DNA of 64,000 nucleotides from Trichaptum fuscoviolaceum (Eukaryota > Basidiomycota > Agaricomycetes > Hymenochaetales > Trichaptaceae): NCBI GenBank assembly GCA_910574455.1, contig CAJSYZ010000009.1, positions 3,055,040 to 3,119,039 on the forward strand, given 5' to 3'. The notes below the pieces were generated by a model that was not told the DNA's origin, did no database searches, and worked only from the letters and a program-made list of their open reading frames with translations. The position numbers were made by a program, and so were the translations under genes. Of this stretch, positions 1 through 10,379 are shown piece after piece. Position 1 is the first letter of the stretch, and every line of letters begins with the position of its first letter.

Positions 1-1564
1 TCTTGACGATTTTAAAACCATGTAGCAAGTTCCGCTGAAGCTTATCCAAGCGACGGACATGACTTGAGTCGATGTTGTTCGAAAAATCAGCGTGAGAAGA
101 GGGATTAGGCCCCAAGGCCCCCAAGGCCCCCAAGGTCCTTTTCATGTATTCAACAAATTTGATGTGATCGTTGTCGGACTTGACAAGGTCCGGCACTTCT
201 TCACCGTTATGGAGTGCGACGACCTTGTCCCAAAGTGTGAGCGCCAGTCTCCGTCCAATCTCCGAGTCTTTAAAGACTAGATGCTTGTGAACGTCAGGCT
301 GAGGGCGTGCCTGAGGCAATCCCCCAAACAGTTCGACCGCAGGCGTTACGAAAGTTCCTGGGTTGTCCACCGTCATTAAGTAGAGCCTTTCCTCTGCATT
401 GGGCTTGAAATTATGTTGAAGAGCTGCCCATTGTTGGAGGAGTTTGTCAATTTCTACGATGAAATCGTAAAGTGCGTTGTAATGGAGCTGGAAATATGGT
501 AGAAAGAACCGGAAAGCAGTTATTTTGGTCTCATGAGATTCGTCGTAACACTTTTTTGCACGTTGCTGAGTTGCACGATTCCGGATAAATTGGACATGTG
601 GTGGGTCTTTTTCCACAGTGTATAATTTACGACCGGCATCAGGATGTGTCGGGGGAACAGGTGGCAGGTAAAGAAGGTGTCGTTTAAAGTGTTCATGCAT
701 GACGTCATGCAATGCATAAAAGTCGGCGGCAAAGTAATTGGGAGCGCCGGGACGGGATGACGCTAAGTGCTGGGTTCTCTTTACGTCCTTGCCAGTGAAA
801 TCAAGGACAATTGCAGAGCCTTCCCGGAGGTAGGTCAGTAGATTATCTAAAATCTTCCTCATTCTTACAGCGTCGCCTGCTTGCCGTGACTAACAAGGGT
901 ATGTTTTTAGATGTCACTCTTTTTAGAAATGTGATCATGTTACTTACCCCAGACATTTTGTCTTCCACGAGATCGATTGACGCTGATACGTCATTTAAAG
1001 TATCTGCAACGTTCTTCTGGACTCCTTCCATCACGGCAAACCTCTTCTCCAAATCCGTAACTCGAGCCCTCAATTCATTGGAATCCTTTTTATGAAAGTC
1101 CTCCCATTTTTTCAGCTGCTTGGTCAAGTCCTTCAGCTGCTTGACTCCTGCATTTGGATCGTATAAGGGCGCGAGCTCAGAGGGGGTTGGCGAATGAGAT
1201 GGACTCTTTGTTATCAAGTGAGCCGATTTGATGTTTTCTGTGCCAGTGAAGGGTTAGCTTTGGACACAGACTATGATAGGAAAGGGAGGAAGAATGCGTT
1301 ACCTTCGCTTTGATCGACATTATCAACTTTAGAATCCGATACTCCAATTGCCGGCGAACTGCTCATAGAGTTTTGGGCAGTAATCACTTTAGAACGCATA
1401 TCCGACAAGATGTCATTTGGAGTACTAAGTGGGCTGTTGCTAACTCCAGACCGAGGAGCAGGTGAAGGGGTTGACGACTTAAAGACACTAATGCGAAGAG
1501 TCCGTGGAACACTGATCCTACTTGGAGCAGTCGGATTGTTCTGCGCGACCTCCCGGGAGGAGGG
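1..1564 (-). pseudogene. 3' part of a host gene cut by the retroelement (unknown function, coiled coil)
   Basis: Minus-strand coding continues from the retroelement boundary to the left edge. Exons are 1303-1564, 948-1238 and 876 to beyond position 1, with introns 1239-1302 and 877-947; all junctions keep phase. The first part is Ser/Pro-rich. A heptad-like helical stretch (about 960-1150) and a basic/aromatic helical region follow, including a pattern of Arg/Gln-rich residues around 560-600. No known domain is recognised. The frame is open across every exon, so the gene was probably intact until the insertion. The matching 5' half lies at 8271-8745. The 3' end is outside the window. Confidence 0.6.
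1560..1564. repeat. left target-site duplication GAGGG
   Basis: GAGGG immediately precedes the TG of the left LTR and is repeated directly after the CA of the right LTR (8271-8275). Five base pairs is the usual duplication length for Ty3/gypsy integrases. Confidence 0.9.
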
Positions 1565-2041
1565 TGTCGAGATCCCGGGCTCCTTTTCTCATTTCCCGCA
1601 CGTTCCCGCCAAGGATCCCGACATGAGCAGACAAACCCGCGGGGAGAATCCCGCCATTGGATTCCCCGCGCGAAACCTCATTCCCGAATCGCACGATCCC
1701 ATGCTCACGTGACTTATCCCGCACCACCGTCCCGGCAACCATGCACGCATGCACACACTCATTTACGACGACCCGCCACGGCACACGTACATTCACTTAT
1801 CAACATACGCTCATTAATCCGTTAGTACCTCAAGGTGACGACCTGCAACAGTCTGGCATACCTAGTCTGGCTAGTCGCGGCCCCGGACCGGACGCTGACG
1901 TCCACGGACAGGCCGTAGCCATCTGGAGAGACGGGATAGACATGCCTAGCAGTGCGGTCGTAGCATGTATCGTTTGTAGTAGATAGGTGCGCATTGCGCA
2001 AGGACACTTAGCGTAGATTAACTATACAGTCTTTACGAAGT

Positions 2042-2050
2042 AGATAAATA
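2042..2050 (+). promoter_or_regulatory. TATA-like box in the 5' LTR
   Basis: AGATAAATA lies about 27-35 bp upstream of the proposed transcript start at 2077, the normal TATA spacing. The same element occurs in the right LTR at about 7930-7938. The role is inferred from spacing only. Confidence 0.5.
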
Positions 2051-2076
2051 GCTGTAGGCATCGTAAGGAGCACCCC

Positions 2077-2087
2077 ACTTTTGACCT
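2077..2087 (+). other. self-primer sequence / proposed 5' end of R
   Basis: ACTTTTGACCT is the exact reverse complement of AGGTCAAAAGT at 2386-2396, just inside the LTR. In Tf1-type elements the first 11 nt of the mRNA fold back and prime minus-strand synthesis. Both the length (11) and the position downstream of a TATA-like box fit that scheme. The right-LTR copy is at 7965-7975. Confidence 0.65.
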
Positions 2088-2385
2088 CTTGTGGAGTGCT
2101 TCCTTAGGTGCGATCTCTCTCTTTTCTCCTGTGTAGTTAGTTGCGCAATACTTACTTGTGGAGTGCTTCCTTAGGGATCCGCTTAACTTGACGTTCAAAA
2201 CAGTGAAGAGTCCTAGCTGGCCTTGAGAATCCCGCGACGCGCCTGGATAGAATCCCGCGCGTTTCCCGCCTGAATTCCCACGCTCGTTCCCAGTCGCGAA
2301 TCCAGATTCCCGAACGCGGGTTCTTGTCGCGAATTCCAGTTTCCCGAAACTGTTTCCCGCTACAATTCCCGACGGTCGTAACATT

Positions 2386-2396
2386 AGGTCAAAAGT
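2386..2396 (+). other. primer-binding site (self-complementary type)
   Basis: AGGTCAAAAGT starts 2 bp after the LTR end, the normal position for a primer-binding site. It is perfectly complementary to 2077-2087 within the LTR. I did not find a match to the 3' end of a tRNA that I can recall. Confidence 0.65.
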
Positions 2397-2472
2397 CCTG
2401 GCTCACCGCCGCTCGGACTCGACACCCTCACGCTCTTTACTTCTACCCCCGCACCCGTACCGCCGACCCGCG

Positions 2473-3681
2473 ATGTCGTCCCACCAGGAATGGGGAGGAC
2501 TCGCAGACACCTTCGCTTTCCCGTCCCCTAGCTCCTCGATGGAGGAAGACAAACTCCAGCCCATCCTTGATCGCCTCGACACCCTCGAAAAGCGCTACTC
2601 CAAGCTAGTCAACGAACACAATCAGGTCCAGAACACAGTCGCCCAGCTCAAGCACGCCAACCGGGCGTTAGAAGCCCAAATCACGAGTCAGCCCGCCTCC
2701 CCGTCTGGGGGCGGAGCCGGGCTCAAGATGAAGCTTCCCGACACCTTCGAAGGCGAACGAGCCAAGCTGGAGAACTGGATTCACCAGATTAAGCTCTACC
2801 TGTTCGGACAACATCCGGGACTAGACGAAACCCGCAAGGTCGCATTTGCTCTGATGCTACTGCGGGGGCCGGCGCAAGACTGGGCACGACCCATTCTAGA
2901 TCGACTCCAGGACATCCCGACACCGCCAGAAGCCGCCAGCCTGGAGGCCCTGTTCGCCGCCCTTCGCGCCTCTTACGGGGAAATCGATGCAGACAAAGCC
3001 GCAGCCGACAAGCTGATGCGCCTACGCCAGACAGGAACGGTCGCCGAGTTTGCGTCGCAATTCCGTGCCCTCCAAGCCCTCACCGGGTGGCCCAAGGACG
3101 CAACGACGGATGTCATCTACCTCGACATGTTCCGGAAGGGACTCAAAGACCAGGTTCGCCAGCACATCGCCAGCACAGAGGCGAAGGATATGAAATTCGA
3201 TGCCTACGTCAACTGGGTTTCCGAGACGGACGAGAAGCTAAGGCTCGCACACGCCTATGGACCAGTATCAAAGCCAGCGGCTACGCCCCGAAGCAATCCC
3301 GGCACCACTAGTTCAGCTCCGCGTACGATCCCGACTGCGGGCGCAAGCTCGACGAAGGATCCCAACGCAATGGAGATTGACAGGGTGCGCCGGGAGCGCA
3401 GGAGTAAGGGACTATGCTACTACTGCGGAGAGAAAGACCACTTGGTGAGCGATTGCCCAACGCGACCGCCATCCCGAAACCTAAAGGCGACGAAATCCAC
3501 GTCCCCGTCGAGCCCATCGCCCCCCGCGCTCCAGTCGTTCGAAGAAACGCTCAAACGTATGGCGGAACAGTACGTCCAGAATGTGCAGCAGTCCGTGCTA
3601 CAGAACGCATTCGCCGCCATGACGCCCGCCGCCAAGAACGTTCACAATCCCGAAGCCCCGCCCCCAGCGGATTTTCAGTAG
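2473..3681 (+). CDS. Gag of the chromovirus
   Basis: Open frame of 402 aa encoding the capsid/nucleocapsid polyprotein. An acidic N terminus with a short heptad stretch is followed by a retrotransposon capsid domain (roughly residues 85-260), including a Trp-rich LENWIHQIKLYL-like segment. A CCHC zinc knuckle with spacing C-x2-C-x4-H-x4-C sits at residues 315-328 (CYYCGEKDHLVSDC), typical of nucleic-acid-binding nucleocapsid. The C terminus is Pro/Ala-rich. The pol frame overlaps the end of gag and lies in the -1 frame relative to it, so pol would need -1 ribosomal frameshifting or another bypass. I see no clean X-XXY-YYZ slippery heptamer in the overlap. Confidence 0.92.
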   Translation: MSSHQEWGGLADTFAFPSPSSSMEEDKLQPILDRLDTLEKRYSKLVNEHNQVQNTVAQLKHANRALEAQITSQPASPSGGGAGLKMKLPDTFEGERAKLENWIHQIKLYLFGQHPGLDETRKVAFALMLLRGPAQDWARPILDRLQDIPTPPEAASLEALFAALRASYGEIDADKAAADKLMRLRQTGTVAEFASQFRALQALTGWPKDATTDVIYLDMFRKGLKDQVRQHIASTEAKDMKFDAYVNWVSETDEKLRLAHAYGPVSKPAATPRSNPGTTSSAPRTIPTAGASSTKDPNAMEIDRVRRERRSKGLCYYCGEKDHLVSDCPTRPPSRNLKATKSTSPSSPSPPALQSFEETLKRMAEQYVQNVQQSVLQNAFAAMTPAAKNVHNPEAPPPADFQ

Positions 3682-5237
3682 GGTCGTATTGCTCAGTCGC
3701 GCCCTATACGACCCAACCGCCCTTGTGGCCGAAGAACTCTCTTAATAATGGTCCCTTGTATTTAACCATCTCTACAATAGACCGTCGTCTTCGACGACAT
3801 TTGAAGTTCCCGGTACAGGTTAGCGACGGAAAGACGGATGCCTTAGCCACAGTAATGTTAGACAGCGGTGCGTCGGGAACTTTCATAAATTCCCGCTACG
3901 TTTCGCGACACGGACTCCAGACCCGGGACTTGGTAATCCCGATACTTTTGCGAAACGCAGACAATTCCCCGAACGCGATTGGACGCATCACCAAGGAAGT
4001 AGTCCTCAACGTCGAGATGAAGGGACACTTAGAACAGTTGACCATGGCCGTCGCAGATATTGGCGACGACGATATTATCATGGGGATCGACTGGTTGCGG
4101 CACCATAACCCAACCATTGACTGGACCAACGATGTGATCGATCTCAACCGCTGCCCGCCCCAGTGTGACAACCAGCAACGCCTGGTCCCGCTTCCCCGCC
4201 TCGCCATAGCAGAAGAAGTCGAGACCCCCTGGGGGCCCGACAGGACCCAGGCCGAATGGGAAGCTGTCCCACCGGGATTTCGGTACTCAGAAAAATATTG
4301 GGACCAGTACCACGACGCCGAATCCTACTTCGTCACGACGGACGACCATTTCGCGTACAAAATTGCCGCCTCGTACACCCACTCCCAGGCCATCGCTGAG
4401 AAGTCTGCAGTGAAGGAAGGCGAGAAAACCTTCGAAGAACTAGTTCCCCCCGAATTCCGTGAGTTTGCCGACGTTTTCTCGAAAGTTGAATCCGAAAGGC
4501 TCCCACTGCGCAAGCCGTATGACCACGCCATAGATTTAGAACCCGGGAAGGTTCCCCCGTACAGCAAAATCTATCCCTTGGCCCCAGCTGAACGCGATGC
4601 CCTTCGCGAATTCGTTGACGAAAACCTGCGCAAGGGGTACATACGACCTTCGAAATCCCCTGCAGCGGCTCCCGTCTTCTTTATCAAGAAAAAGGATGGA
4701 ACCTTGCGCATGGTAGTCGATTACCGACGACTGAACGACATCACGGTCAAGAATCGATACCCGCTTCCCCTCACGATGGAACTCGTAGACGCGCTGCAAA
4801 AGGCGAAGGTTTTCACGACTCTAGATTTACGATGGGGCTACCACAATGTGCGACTAAAGCAAGGCGACGAGTGGAAGGCTGCATTTCGGACTCAGGCAGG
4901 ACATTTCGAACCAACGGTGATGACATTCGGGCTCACGAATGCCCCAGCGACCTTCCAGCACATGATGAACGATATCTTCAAAGACCTCATTGGAGTATAC
5001 GTGATCATCTATCTTGACGACTTGCTAATCTTTTCCGAAGATGAATCGCAGCACGATGAACACGTACGGGAAGTCCTTAAACGGCTACGCGAAAACGACT
5101 TGTTCTGCAAACCCGAAAAGTGCAAATTCAAACAGACTTCCGTCGAGTATCTCGGGATGATTATTTCGCGGGAAAGGTGGCGATGGATCCCGCCAAGGTA
5201 CAGGCGGTCCTCGACTGGCCTACCCCGAAAAAGGTGA
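3414..5237 (+). pseudogene. pol part 1: aspartic protease and reverse transcriptase
   Basis: Frame -1 relative to gag. The aspartic protease active site DSGASGTF is encoded near 3861-3884. The reverse transcriptase follows from about 4570, with the LDLRWGYHNVRL region near 4822 and the catalytic YLDD at 5010-5021. The genuine pol frame holds only to about 5172; there the ribonuclease H part continues in another frame, so a one-base indel has broken the polyprotein. The residues after the break, to the stop at 5237, are not expected in the family. Confidence 0.9.
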
Positions 5238-7051
5238 AAGACATTCAAGCCTTCCTCGGGTTCGCGAATTTCTATCGACGCTTCATTCGGGATTTCTCGC
5301 ACATCGTCAAACCGCTCACGACGCTGCTGAAGAAGGACGTTCGCTGGGCCTGGACAGAAAACCAGCAGTTCGCTTTCGACTATCTCAAGCGCATGTTCAC
5401 GACCGCCCCCGTCCTGATGATGCCAGACATGTCGCGACAATTCATCGTGGAATGCGACGCCTCTGATTTCGCGACCGGCGCGGTCTTGTCCCAGGAAGGC
5501 GACGACGGGCTGATACATCCGGTCGCCTTTTTCTCGAAATCCCTCAACGATGCGGAACGCAACTACGAGATTTATGACAAGGAGCTACTCGCAATTATTA
5601 GAGCTCTTGACGAGTGGCGACATTATCTCGAAGGTGCGAGTCATAAACTCGATATCGTGTCTGACCACAAGAATCTGCTATATTTCTCTGAATCCCGAAC
5701 GCTGACGCGACGCCAAGCCCGGTGGAGTCTGTTCCTCACTCGCTTCGACTTTACGATTCGCCATCGCCCAGGGCGACTCGGGGGCAAACCCGACGCCATG
5801 TCACGACGCGTCGATCTTCAACCCGAAGGCGAAGACAACGCGGGACGGACCCTCTTGACCCCCGAAATGTTTCGACTAAAAGCAATTCGTCGGGGAATGA
5901 CACAGGTACACGGGGATCAGGCCCTCCTACGACGCATTCGTAAGTCAGATCAGTATGAAGACGAACTGGTGGACGCAATCGAGTTGGTCAAGTCCAAGGC
6001 GCCTCGAGTCCTGACCAAGGAACTTGAGGACTGGAGCACCGAGGAAGGCCTCATCCTGTACCAGGGTAAGGTTTACGTCCCGAAAGACGAGACCATTCGC
6101 CGGGATGTGGTGAAGACTTACCACGACAGTCTCCCTGCCGGACATCCTGGACGTTGGAAAACGTTTGAGATGGTAAGCCGCAACTACTGGTGGCCCGGGA
6201 TGTCTAACTTCGTAGAACGATACGTTTCGGGATGCGATACCTGCGCACGCACGAAGAACCGATCCCAACGCCCGGTAGGACTCCTGCAACCGAACGAAAT
6301 CCCGCAGGGCCCCTGGCAGGCGATTTCGTGCGATTTCATCACCCAGCTCCCCCGATCTGAGGATTACGACACAATTTTCGTGGTGGTCGACCGTCTCACC
6401 AAGCAAGCGCATTTTATCCCGACCACGTCTGACATTGATGCACCGGAAACTGCGGAACTATTCCTGCAGCACGTCTGGAAGCTGCACGGAACCCCCCGCC
6501 AGATCATATCCGACCGCGGACCACAGTTTGTCGCGCAGTTCATGAAAGCCCTTTTTTCCCGACTCGGTATCAAGGGTACCACGTCGACTGCGTATCACCC
6601 GCAGACGGATGGGCAAACCGAAAGGGTAAACCAAGAGCTGGAACAATATTTACGGGCTTTCATAGATACACGACAAGAAAACTGGGCCGGATTACTCCCA
6701 ATGGCAGAATTCGCGCACAACACGAAAGCGCACGCGGCAACACGACAATCCCCGTTCGCGCTTGTCTACGGCTACAATCCCGAATTCACGATTGCCCCGA
6801 GCGACGGTCTGTCCACGGTCCCCGCTGCGGACGCACGACTACAGGAGCTTCAGCAGGCACAGGAAGAGGCAAGAGCGGCTTTGGAGGTTGCGGCAGAACG
6901 CATGAAGCAGCACTACGATCAGGCCAGGAACGAGGCCCCGCAGTACGCAGTCGGGGATAAAGTATGGCTTGAGGCGACAAACGTTCGGCGACCAGGAGCG
7001 CGCAAATTATTACCGAAACGACTAGGGCCGTATAAAGTGAAGGCAAAGTAA
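5120..7051 (+). pseudogene. pol part 2: RT connection, RNase H and integrase
   Basis: Real pol coding from about 5173. RNase H begins near 5440 with the acidic DASDF motif (about 5457). The integrase zinc region (H-H-C-C, about 6120-6245, ending CDTCARTK) precedes the DDE catalytic core: Asp in SCDF (about 6328), Asp in SDRGPQF (about 6511) and Glu in QTERVNQ (about 6620). The frame ends at a TAA at 7049-7051 inside the integrase C-terminal GPY-type region (LGPYKV), where a second one-base frame break places the rest in another frame. Confidence 0.9.
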
Positions 7052-7599
7052 GTGACCTCACCTACGAACTCGAACTCCCCGCGTCGCTGAAGATTCATCC
7101 CGTATTTCACGTATCGCTGCTCTCGCCATACCACGAAGACGACATTCCCGGTCGAACGCAACCCCCGCCGCCCCCAGTCGAAGTAGAAGGAGATCTGGAG
7201 TACGAGGTGGAAGAGGTTCTGGATGCTAGACGGTTTAGACGGAGATTTGAATATTTGGTACGATGGAAGGGATATTCGAGCGCGGAAGATACATGGATTC
7301 CCGCAAAGGATATGGGTAATGCAAAGGCTAAAATTCGAAGTTTCTATCGAAAACACCCGGACGCCCCTCGAGAAGTCAACGCTATAGAGCTCTGTGACCT
7401 GAGCAAGATTCAAGCTTGGCGCCCCGGAGTTGCGCCTTTGGAGGGGGGTAATGTCGAGATCCCGGGCTCCTTTTCTCATTTCCCGCACGTTCCCGCCAAG
7501 GATCCCGACATGAGCAGACAAACCCGCGGGGAGAATCCCGCCATTGGATTCCCCGCGCGAAACCTCATTCCCGAATCGCACGATCCCATGCTCACGTGA
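7051..7599 (+). pseudogene. pol part 3: integrase C terminus and chromodomain
   Basis: From 7051 the frame resumes with a segment containing IHPVFHVSLLSPYH, the conserved end of chromoviral integrase, then an acidic/proline linker. A chromodomain (about 7200-7340) follows, with the aromatic-cage style YLVRWKGYSSAEDTWIP. In this family the domain directs integration to methylated-histone chromatin. The reading frame runs 148 bp into the right LTR. It is separated from the upstream integrase by a frame break at about 7048. Confidence 0.88.
7440..7448 (+). other. polypurine tract
   Basis: GGAGGGGGG immediately before TAA and the TG of the right LTR (7452); this is the standard plus-strand primer position. 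Confidence 0.85.
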
Positions 7600-8270
7600 C
7601 TTATCCCGCACCACCGTCCCGGCAACCATGCACGCATGCACACACTCATTTACGACGACCCGCCACGGCACACGTACATTCACTTATCAACATACGCTCA
7701 TTTAATCCGTTAGTACCTCAAGGTGACGACCTGCAACAGTCTGGCATACCTAGTCTGGCTAGTCGCGGCCCCGGACCGGACGCTGACGTCCACGGACAGG
7801 CCGTAGCCATCTGGAGAGACGGGATAGACATGCCTAGCAGTGCGGTCGTAGCATGTATCGTTTGTAGTAGATAGGTGCGCATTGCGCAAGGACACTTAGC
7901 GTAGATTAACTATACAGTCTTTACGAAGTAGATAAATAGCTGTAGGCATCGTAAGGAGCACCCCACTTTTGACCTCTTGTGGAGTGCTTCCTTAGGTGCG
8001 ATCTCTCTCTTTTCTCCTGTGTAGTTAGTTGCGCAATACTTACTTGTGGAGTGCTTCCTTAGGGATCCGCTTACTTGACGTTCAAAACAGTGAAGAGTCC
8101 TAGCTGGCCTTGAGAATCCCGCGACGCGCCTGGATAGAATCCCGCGCGTTTCCCGCCTGAATTCCCACGCTCGTTCCCAGTCGCGAATCCAGATTCCCGA
8201 ACGCGGGTTCTTGTCGCGAATTCCAGTTTCCCGAAACTGTTTCCCGCTACAATTCCCGACGGTCGTAACA
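7452..8270 (+). repeat. 3' LTR (819 bp)
   Basis: Direct copy of 1565-2383 with one added T and one missing A. It carries the same internal TATA-like and self-primer sites. It is followed by the target duplication GAGGG. Confidence 0.95.
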
Positions 8271-8275
8271 GAGGG
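8271..8275. repeat. right target-site duplication GAGGG
   Basis: Matches 1560-1564 and directly follows the CA end of the right LTR. Confidence 0.9.
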
Positions 8276-8745
8276 ATAGGAACTCGGTGAACCAGAGTTC
8301 TGGTCACACCCTCGAAAGCCACTGGCGCCAGTGACTGTTCCCAAATTTATATGAGGTGTATATTTGTCTTCGCGAACGCTGTCTTTATAGTCGCGGTACG
8401 CCTCCACAGGGTATGAAGAGCTGGCCCTGTCTTGGTATTGCCCACTGGCGCTGGTACTAGTACGGCTCGGCCCCGGAGTGCTCGTGGGACTGTGCTCATG
8501 ATCGTTCCTCCTCCGTTTATTACTTCTGTCCTTCCTGTGCCAGCCTGAGTGTTTCTGTGAATACGGCGGTGAATAGTGACGTTCATGGGCATTCCGATTA
8601 CCACTGGAACGACGCTCGACAGAAACGCGCTCCGACTCGGATTCGGATTCTTCGAAATAATTGTCAGAACCGGCGAGGGGTCCGACTCAAACTCAGGCTC
8701 ACCTTCAAGTTTCGGGATGCGCGGACGCTTCCTATTGTCTGGCAT
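8271..8745 (-). pseudogene. 5' part of the host gene cut by the retroelement
   Basis: The start codon is ATG at 8745 (MPDNRKRPRIP). Exon 8703-8745 is joined to exon 8271-8649 across a 53-nt GTGAGC..AAG intron (8650-8702), keeping phase. The product is rich in Ser, Glu, Arg and His and looks disordered. If the element and one GAGGG copy are removed, the frame passes without interruption into the half at 1-1564, which is strong evidence that the two pieces were one gene. Function unknown. A poly-Leu reading frame over the upstream (AGT)n repeat is not considered coding. Confidence 0.6.
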
Positions 8746-9405
8746 AACTGCAAACTGGAGGAGACTTGGAGTCTTGCCGTGAGTAGTGATGCCGAATATT
8801 AGTAGTAGTAGTGGTAGTGGTAGTAGTGGTACTACCTCACGCGGAAGTTCGGTAGCGAGTAGCAGTAGTAGTAGTAGTAGTAGTAGCAAACTTGAAGCGG
8901 ATCAGGCTCACGCTCGGCCTGAGGCTCAGGCTGCCAGTGTAGCCTGAGTGGTTCTAATCGGTAGAGCTACTACTAGTAGTAGTAGAAGTACAAGCTTGAA
9001 GATCTCAGTCAGTGGATGAAGTAGATCTAGAAGGCTGAAAGCTCACTCACCACCAGTGCCAGCAGTCTACAAGTAGGATGAAATTCAGGTGGACTTCAGG
9101 ATGAGAGGGCTTCAAGCTGTTGAAGTGCAAAGTTAAAGAACAAGCCTAAGTACTAGATTCGGGCACGACACGTCGCTCAGGCTCACTGGGGTGCAACGTC
9201 AAGTTGTGGGCATGGGGTACTCAGGCTACTAAATTCGGAACTTGAACTTGAACTAGTTGAAAGTCCGACGACTCGGAGTGGAAACGCTACCTCAGGCTGC
9301 CACGTAGTACTACTAGTACTGCCGTGACTCCCGGCGGGCCGTCGGAGTCGGACATCATGATCACTGCAACTTGAATGCCAGTGATCCAATAAATTTGGCG
9401 TTCCC
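8746..9405. repeat. word-rich spacer with (AGT)n microsatellites
   Basis: No gene seen. It holds AGT/ACT trinucleotide runs (about 8800-8885 and 8967-8990). It also has many scattered copies of CTCAGGCT/AGCCTGAG, AACTTGAA/TTCAAGTT, TGCCAGTG and CTCGGAGT. Confidence 0.7.
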
Positions 9406-9827
9406 GTGACCTCCTGCGTCGATTTCAAGTTGACAGATTGGGCGCGCCTCGTCTACCCCGATTTCTGGCCAAGAACGCCAACTTGGCTCCAGCTGCTTCT
9501 GAACCCCCGTCTCTGGTTCAAGTTTCCGCAACCGTTTATAAAGCTGGAGGAGATGGCGGGCAGGCTCCTGCAGACAAACATCGAAAAAGATGTCTTGGTC
9601 ACGATGAGCAATTGGGCCGAAGTTGAGCTGTCGGCTGCTCAAGTCCATTGTAAGTTATCCTTTTCAAGTTGTCACTCAGGCTGACCATCTTCTCACTTGC
9701 ATCTGCTCTATTAGATGCGGCAATCGACGCGCACAGCACGTTTGCTGTTGCTTCCGTCTTGAATCAAGATGCCTTGGCCTTACCGGATACAATAATCCAT
9801 CACTTCCCAATGCTCGATATTGAGTAG
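9406..9827 (+). pseudogene. C-terminal fragment of a 3'-5' exonuclease (RNase D/WRN-type)
   Basis: Two exons, 9406-9649 and 9715-9827, are joined across a 65-nt intron (GTAAGT..TTAG) in phase, giving about 118 codons. The C-terminal half has a Leu-Ser-x2-Gln-x2-Tyr-Ala-Ala-x-Asp-Ala pattern. This is the Exo III motif (YxxxD) of DnaQ-like 3'-5' exonucleases such as the Werner exonuclease domain, and it is preceded by a characteristic SNW. The Tyr/Ala codons are created only by splicing, which supports the intron. The N-terminal Exo I (DxE) and Exo II motifs are absent. The frame closes at a stop about 24 bp upstream in word-rich DNA and there is no ATG, so I read this as a truncated remnant. 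Confidence 0.6.
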
Positions 9828-10081
9828 GCTGAGGCCCGTTTGAATAGTGCTAACGGTGTTATCTTGTGGAGTAAATTGTTGAGTGCATGCTCTTGTCTTC
9901 AAAAGTTGCCAGGAGCATCGTGATTGTATCTATTATTGAATTGCTTCTCGTTGAATGATCATTGTAGACTGAGGTTGTCAATGGTGTTTGCTGTCGCTTT
10001 CAAGATGTCATGAAGATGAAGGTAGCTTGAAATCTCAAAACAGAGGTTCAAGTTCACTTGAGTACAGTAGTGGTAGTAGTA

Positions 10082-10266
10082 GTAAATCTCACTTGAGTCT
10101 GACTTGCCACCTGATGTACAGCTTCCCTCCTTACGCACTGATTTTGTCCTGAAACGCCGTTTTAAGGCCATCAGGCAGCCAGGCAACACTTCAGGCAGGC
10201 ATGACAACGCTTCAACCCATTTAAGGAAGCTCCAGGACGCGCCAGCCGCCGTTAGCAATCTCTGAT
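10082..10266 (+). repeat. short dispersed repeat, copy A
   Basis: About 185 bp, from CTCACTTGA through CCTGAAACGCCG and CATCAGGCAGCCAGG to CTGATG. It is similar along its length to the reverse complement of 20092-20300. It has no coding capacity. It behaves like a non-autonomous dispersed element. Confidence 0.6.
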
Positions 10267-10379
10267 GTATTACACTTGAGCACTGAAATCCTGACTTGCA
10301 TTCTGATGCACTGAGAGACGGCTTGCATCCTGAAACACTCCTTATTTCAGTGAGATAAGGCAATCAGTGTATTTTCAGA

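Larger units (their letters stand above)
1565..2383 (+). repeat. 5' LTR (819 bp)
   Basis: Begins TGTCGAGATCC and ends GGTCGTAACA, giving the TG..CA termini. It matches 7452-8270 over its whole length except for one missing T (near 1815) and one extra A (near 2186). A 20-bp stretch, TTGTGGAGTGCTTCCTTAGG, occurs twice in the downstream part (about 2089 and 2157). The U3/R boundary is inferred at 2077 from the primer-binding-site match. Confidence 0.95.
1565..8270 (+). mobile_element. Ty3/gypsy chromovirus LTR retrotransposon, recent but frameshifted
   Basis: A complete element of 6706 bp: LTR, primer-binding site, gag with a zinc knuckle, then protease, reverse transcriptase, RNase H, integrase, chromodomain, polypurine tract and LTR. 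The two LTRs differ, as read by eye, by only two single-base indels, so insertion is very recent. Pol nevertheless carries two frame breaks (about 5172 and 7048), so this copy is probably not autonomous unless they are sequencing errors. The gene order, with the chromodomain at the integrase C terminus, is diagnostic of chromoviruses. A primer-binding site matching the LTR itself suggests the Tf1/sushi branch. It is inserted in antisense orientation inside a host coding exon. Confidence 0.95.

Noticed and set aside
1657..1986. Open frames inside both LTRs
   Set aside because: Non-coding LTR sequence; the same frames recur in both LTR copies.
3600..3690. Slippery heptamer for gag-pol -1 frameshifting
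   Set aside because: Candidates in the overlap (GCCCCCA, ATTTTCA) do not fit the X-XXY-YYZ rule in the gag frame.
8347..8889. Minus-strand frame starting with poly-Leu
   Set aside because: The Leu run is the AGT-type microsatellite; the real start is the ATG at 8745 and the downstream part is in another frame after splicing.
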